Origin: Schoenoplectus triqueter
Taxonomy: Eukaryota; Streptophyta; Magnoliopsida; Poales; Cyperaceae
Assembly (NCBI GenBank): GCA_964058805.1
Contig: CAXKVV010001738.1
Location: 1 to 21,532 of the forward strand
Length of the DNA: 21,532 nucleotides
Direction: 5' to 3'
Both the position numbers and the translations under genes were made by a program. Shown in pieces: positions 20,174 through 21,532 of the stretch (position 1 is the first letter of the stretch; every line of letters begins with the position of its first letter). Below the pieces are notes generated by a model that saw only the letters and a program-made list of their open reading frames with translations, was not told the DNA's origin and searched no databases.

Positions 20174-21532
20174 TGGCCGCATAAGTACACATAACTTCAT
20201 ACAAATTAATATAATTACTCCTAATTATGCGTATTATAAGATTGTCCAATTAACACTTCGATATGAATATCCTACGACACTAATTTTTCATAAAACATAA
20301 GTACGATATATTAGAAACTGCTGTTTAAACAAAGTCGTTTAAGATTTTTAACTTTTTTACTCATAACTAAACATAATTTCGTCAAAATTAATATAATTGC
20401 TCCTAAACATACCTATTAGAATATTATCCAATTAACACCTCGATATGAACATTGTACGACACAAAGTTTGCACAAAACATATTTAAGATGCACTAAAACG
20501 CTTGTTTAAACAAGTTGTTTGAGTTTTTTAAATTTGTTGGCCGCATAACAACATATAATTTCATGAAAATTAATATAATTACTTCTAATTATGCCTATTA
20601 TATGATTGACCAATTAAAAACTAGATATGAATATCCTACGACGCTAATTTTGCACAAATATAAGTAAGATGCATTAGAAACTGTTGTTTAAGATTTTCAA
20701 CATTTTTTTCGCTTCAGAAGTACACCTAATTTCGAGCAAATTAATTTAATTGCTCCTAACTATGTCTGTTATAAGATTGTCGAATTATCACTTCAATATG
20801 AATTTCAGAGGACACTAATTTTTCATAAGACTTATGTAAGATACATTAGAAATTGCTGTTTAAACAAGTTGTTTAAGATTTTTCACATTTATTGCCTCAT
20901 AACGGCACAAAATTTCGTGAAAATTAATATAATTACTCCTAGTTATGCCTATTTCAAGATTATCCAACGAACACTTCGATATGGACATTCTATGACACGA
21001 TTTTTGCATAAATAATAAGTAAGATGCATTAAAAAAATAGCTGTTTAAACTAGTTGTTTGAGTTTTTTATAAATTTTGGCTGAATAACTACACATAACTT
21101 CACACAAATTAATATCATTACTACTAATTATGCCTATTATATAATTATCCAAGAAACACTCCAATATGAATATCCTATAACTGTAATCTTTCATAAAACA
21201 TAAAGAAGATACATCTGAAACTGCTGTTTAAACAAGTTGTTTGAGATTTTCAAAATTTATTGTCCCATAACTACTTATAATTTCGTGAAATTTAATATAC
21301 TTACTCCTAATTGTTCCTATTAGAAGATTATCCAATTAATAATCGGAGATGAATATTCTACGACACAAAGTTTGCACAAAATCTAAGTAAGATGCATTAA
21401 AAAAACAGCAGTTTAAACTAGTTGATTGAGTTTTTCAATTTTTTTCCCGCATAACTACATATGATTTCATGAAAATTAATATAATTACTCCTAATTATGC
21501 CAACTGTAAGATTATCTAATTAAAACTTCGAT
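20174..21532 (+). repeat. 16-monomer HOR, copy 4, cut by the window end
   Basis: Begins at TGGCCGCATAAG exactly 2915 bp after copy 3 and follows it to the last base of the window. The only difference from copy 3 that I found is at 20542, where it has C as in copy 2, so the variant at 17627 is private to copy 3. The array clearly continues beyond the window. Confidence 0.96.

Noticed and set aside
1..21532. tRNA, rRNA or known ncRNA genes
   Set aside because: No cloverleaf, conserved rRNA segment or Pol III A/B box pair was seen outside or within the repeats.

Overview
The window is almost entirely satellite DNA from a eukaryotic nuclear genome, most likely a flowering plant. Evidence for a plant is indirect: two megasatellite-like tandem arrays, a pyrimidine-rich (Y-patch-like) tract upstream of a C-TATAAAG box, and a telo-box-like AAACCCTAG in the only non-repetitive stretch. 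No protein-coding gene, tRNA, rRNA or complete transposon can be supported. I do not recognise either satellite as a named family, and all identity figures are by eye.

Layout. (1) 1-5282: GC-rich, CpG-rich tandem repeat with a ~58-bp monomer, forward orientation (~91 monomers). (2) 5283-11792: the same satellite in reverse orientation (~112 monomers); orientation flips once, at about 5282/5283. (3) 11793-11842: a 25-bp sequence present twice in tandem. (4) 11843-12566: about 0.7 kb of single-copy sequence, first CT-rich (including (CT)8), then a TATA box at 12184 and a G/T-rich stretch with no credible ORF. It looks like a relic promoter and leader of a gene or retroelement. (5) 12567-21532: an unrelated AT-rich satellite with a ~182-bp, nucleosome-sized monomer.

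The AT-rich array has an exact higher-order repeat (HOR) of 16 monomers = 2915 bp. Two complete copies (14344-17258, 17259-20173) differ by only 4 substitutions that I could find and no indels. A fourth, cut by the window end, starts at 20174. The first copy (12567-14343) is shortened by a ~0.66-kb internal deletion with filler DNA at 14332-14343. It is increasingly diverged toward the outer edge, as expected for a decaying satellite border.

The 58-bp array is older and more mixed. Monomers differ mostly at CpG sites, belong to recognisable subtypes, and recur in multi-monomer blocks (offsets of 1595, 2573, 1102 and 1185 bp). Its two arms carry partly different subtypes. Because 58 = 1 (mod 3) and one strand has no stop in any frame, it generates long spurious ORFs of up to 458 codons.

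Taken together, the window looks like the border between two heterochromatic satellite domains, with the AT-rich HOR a candidate centromeric or pericentromeric satellite.
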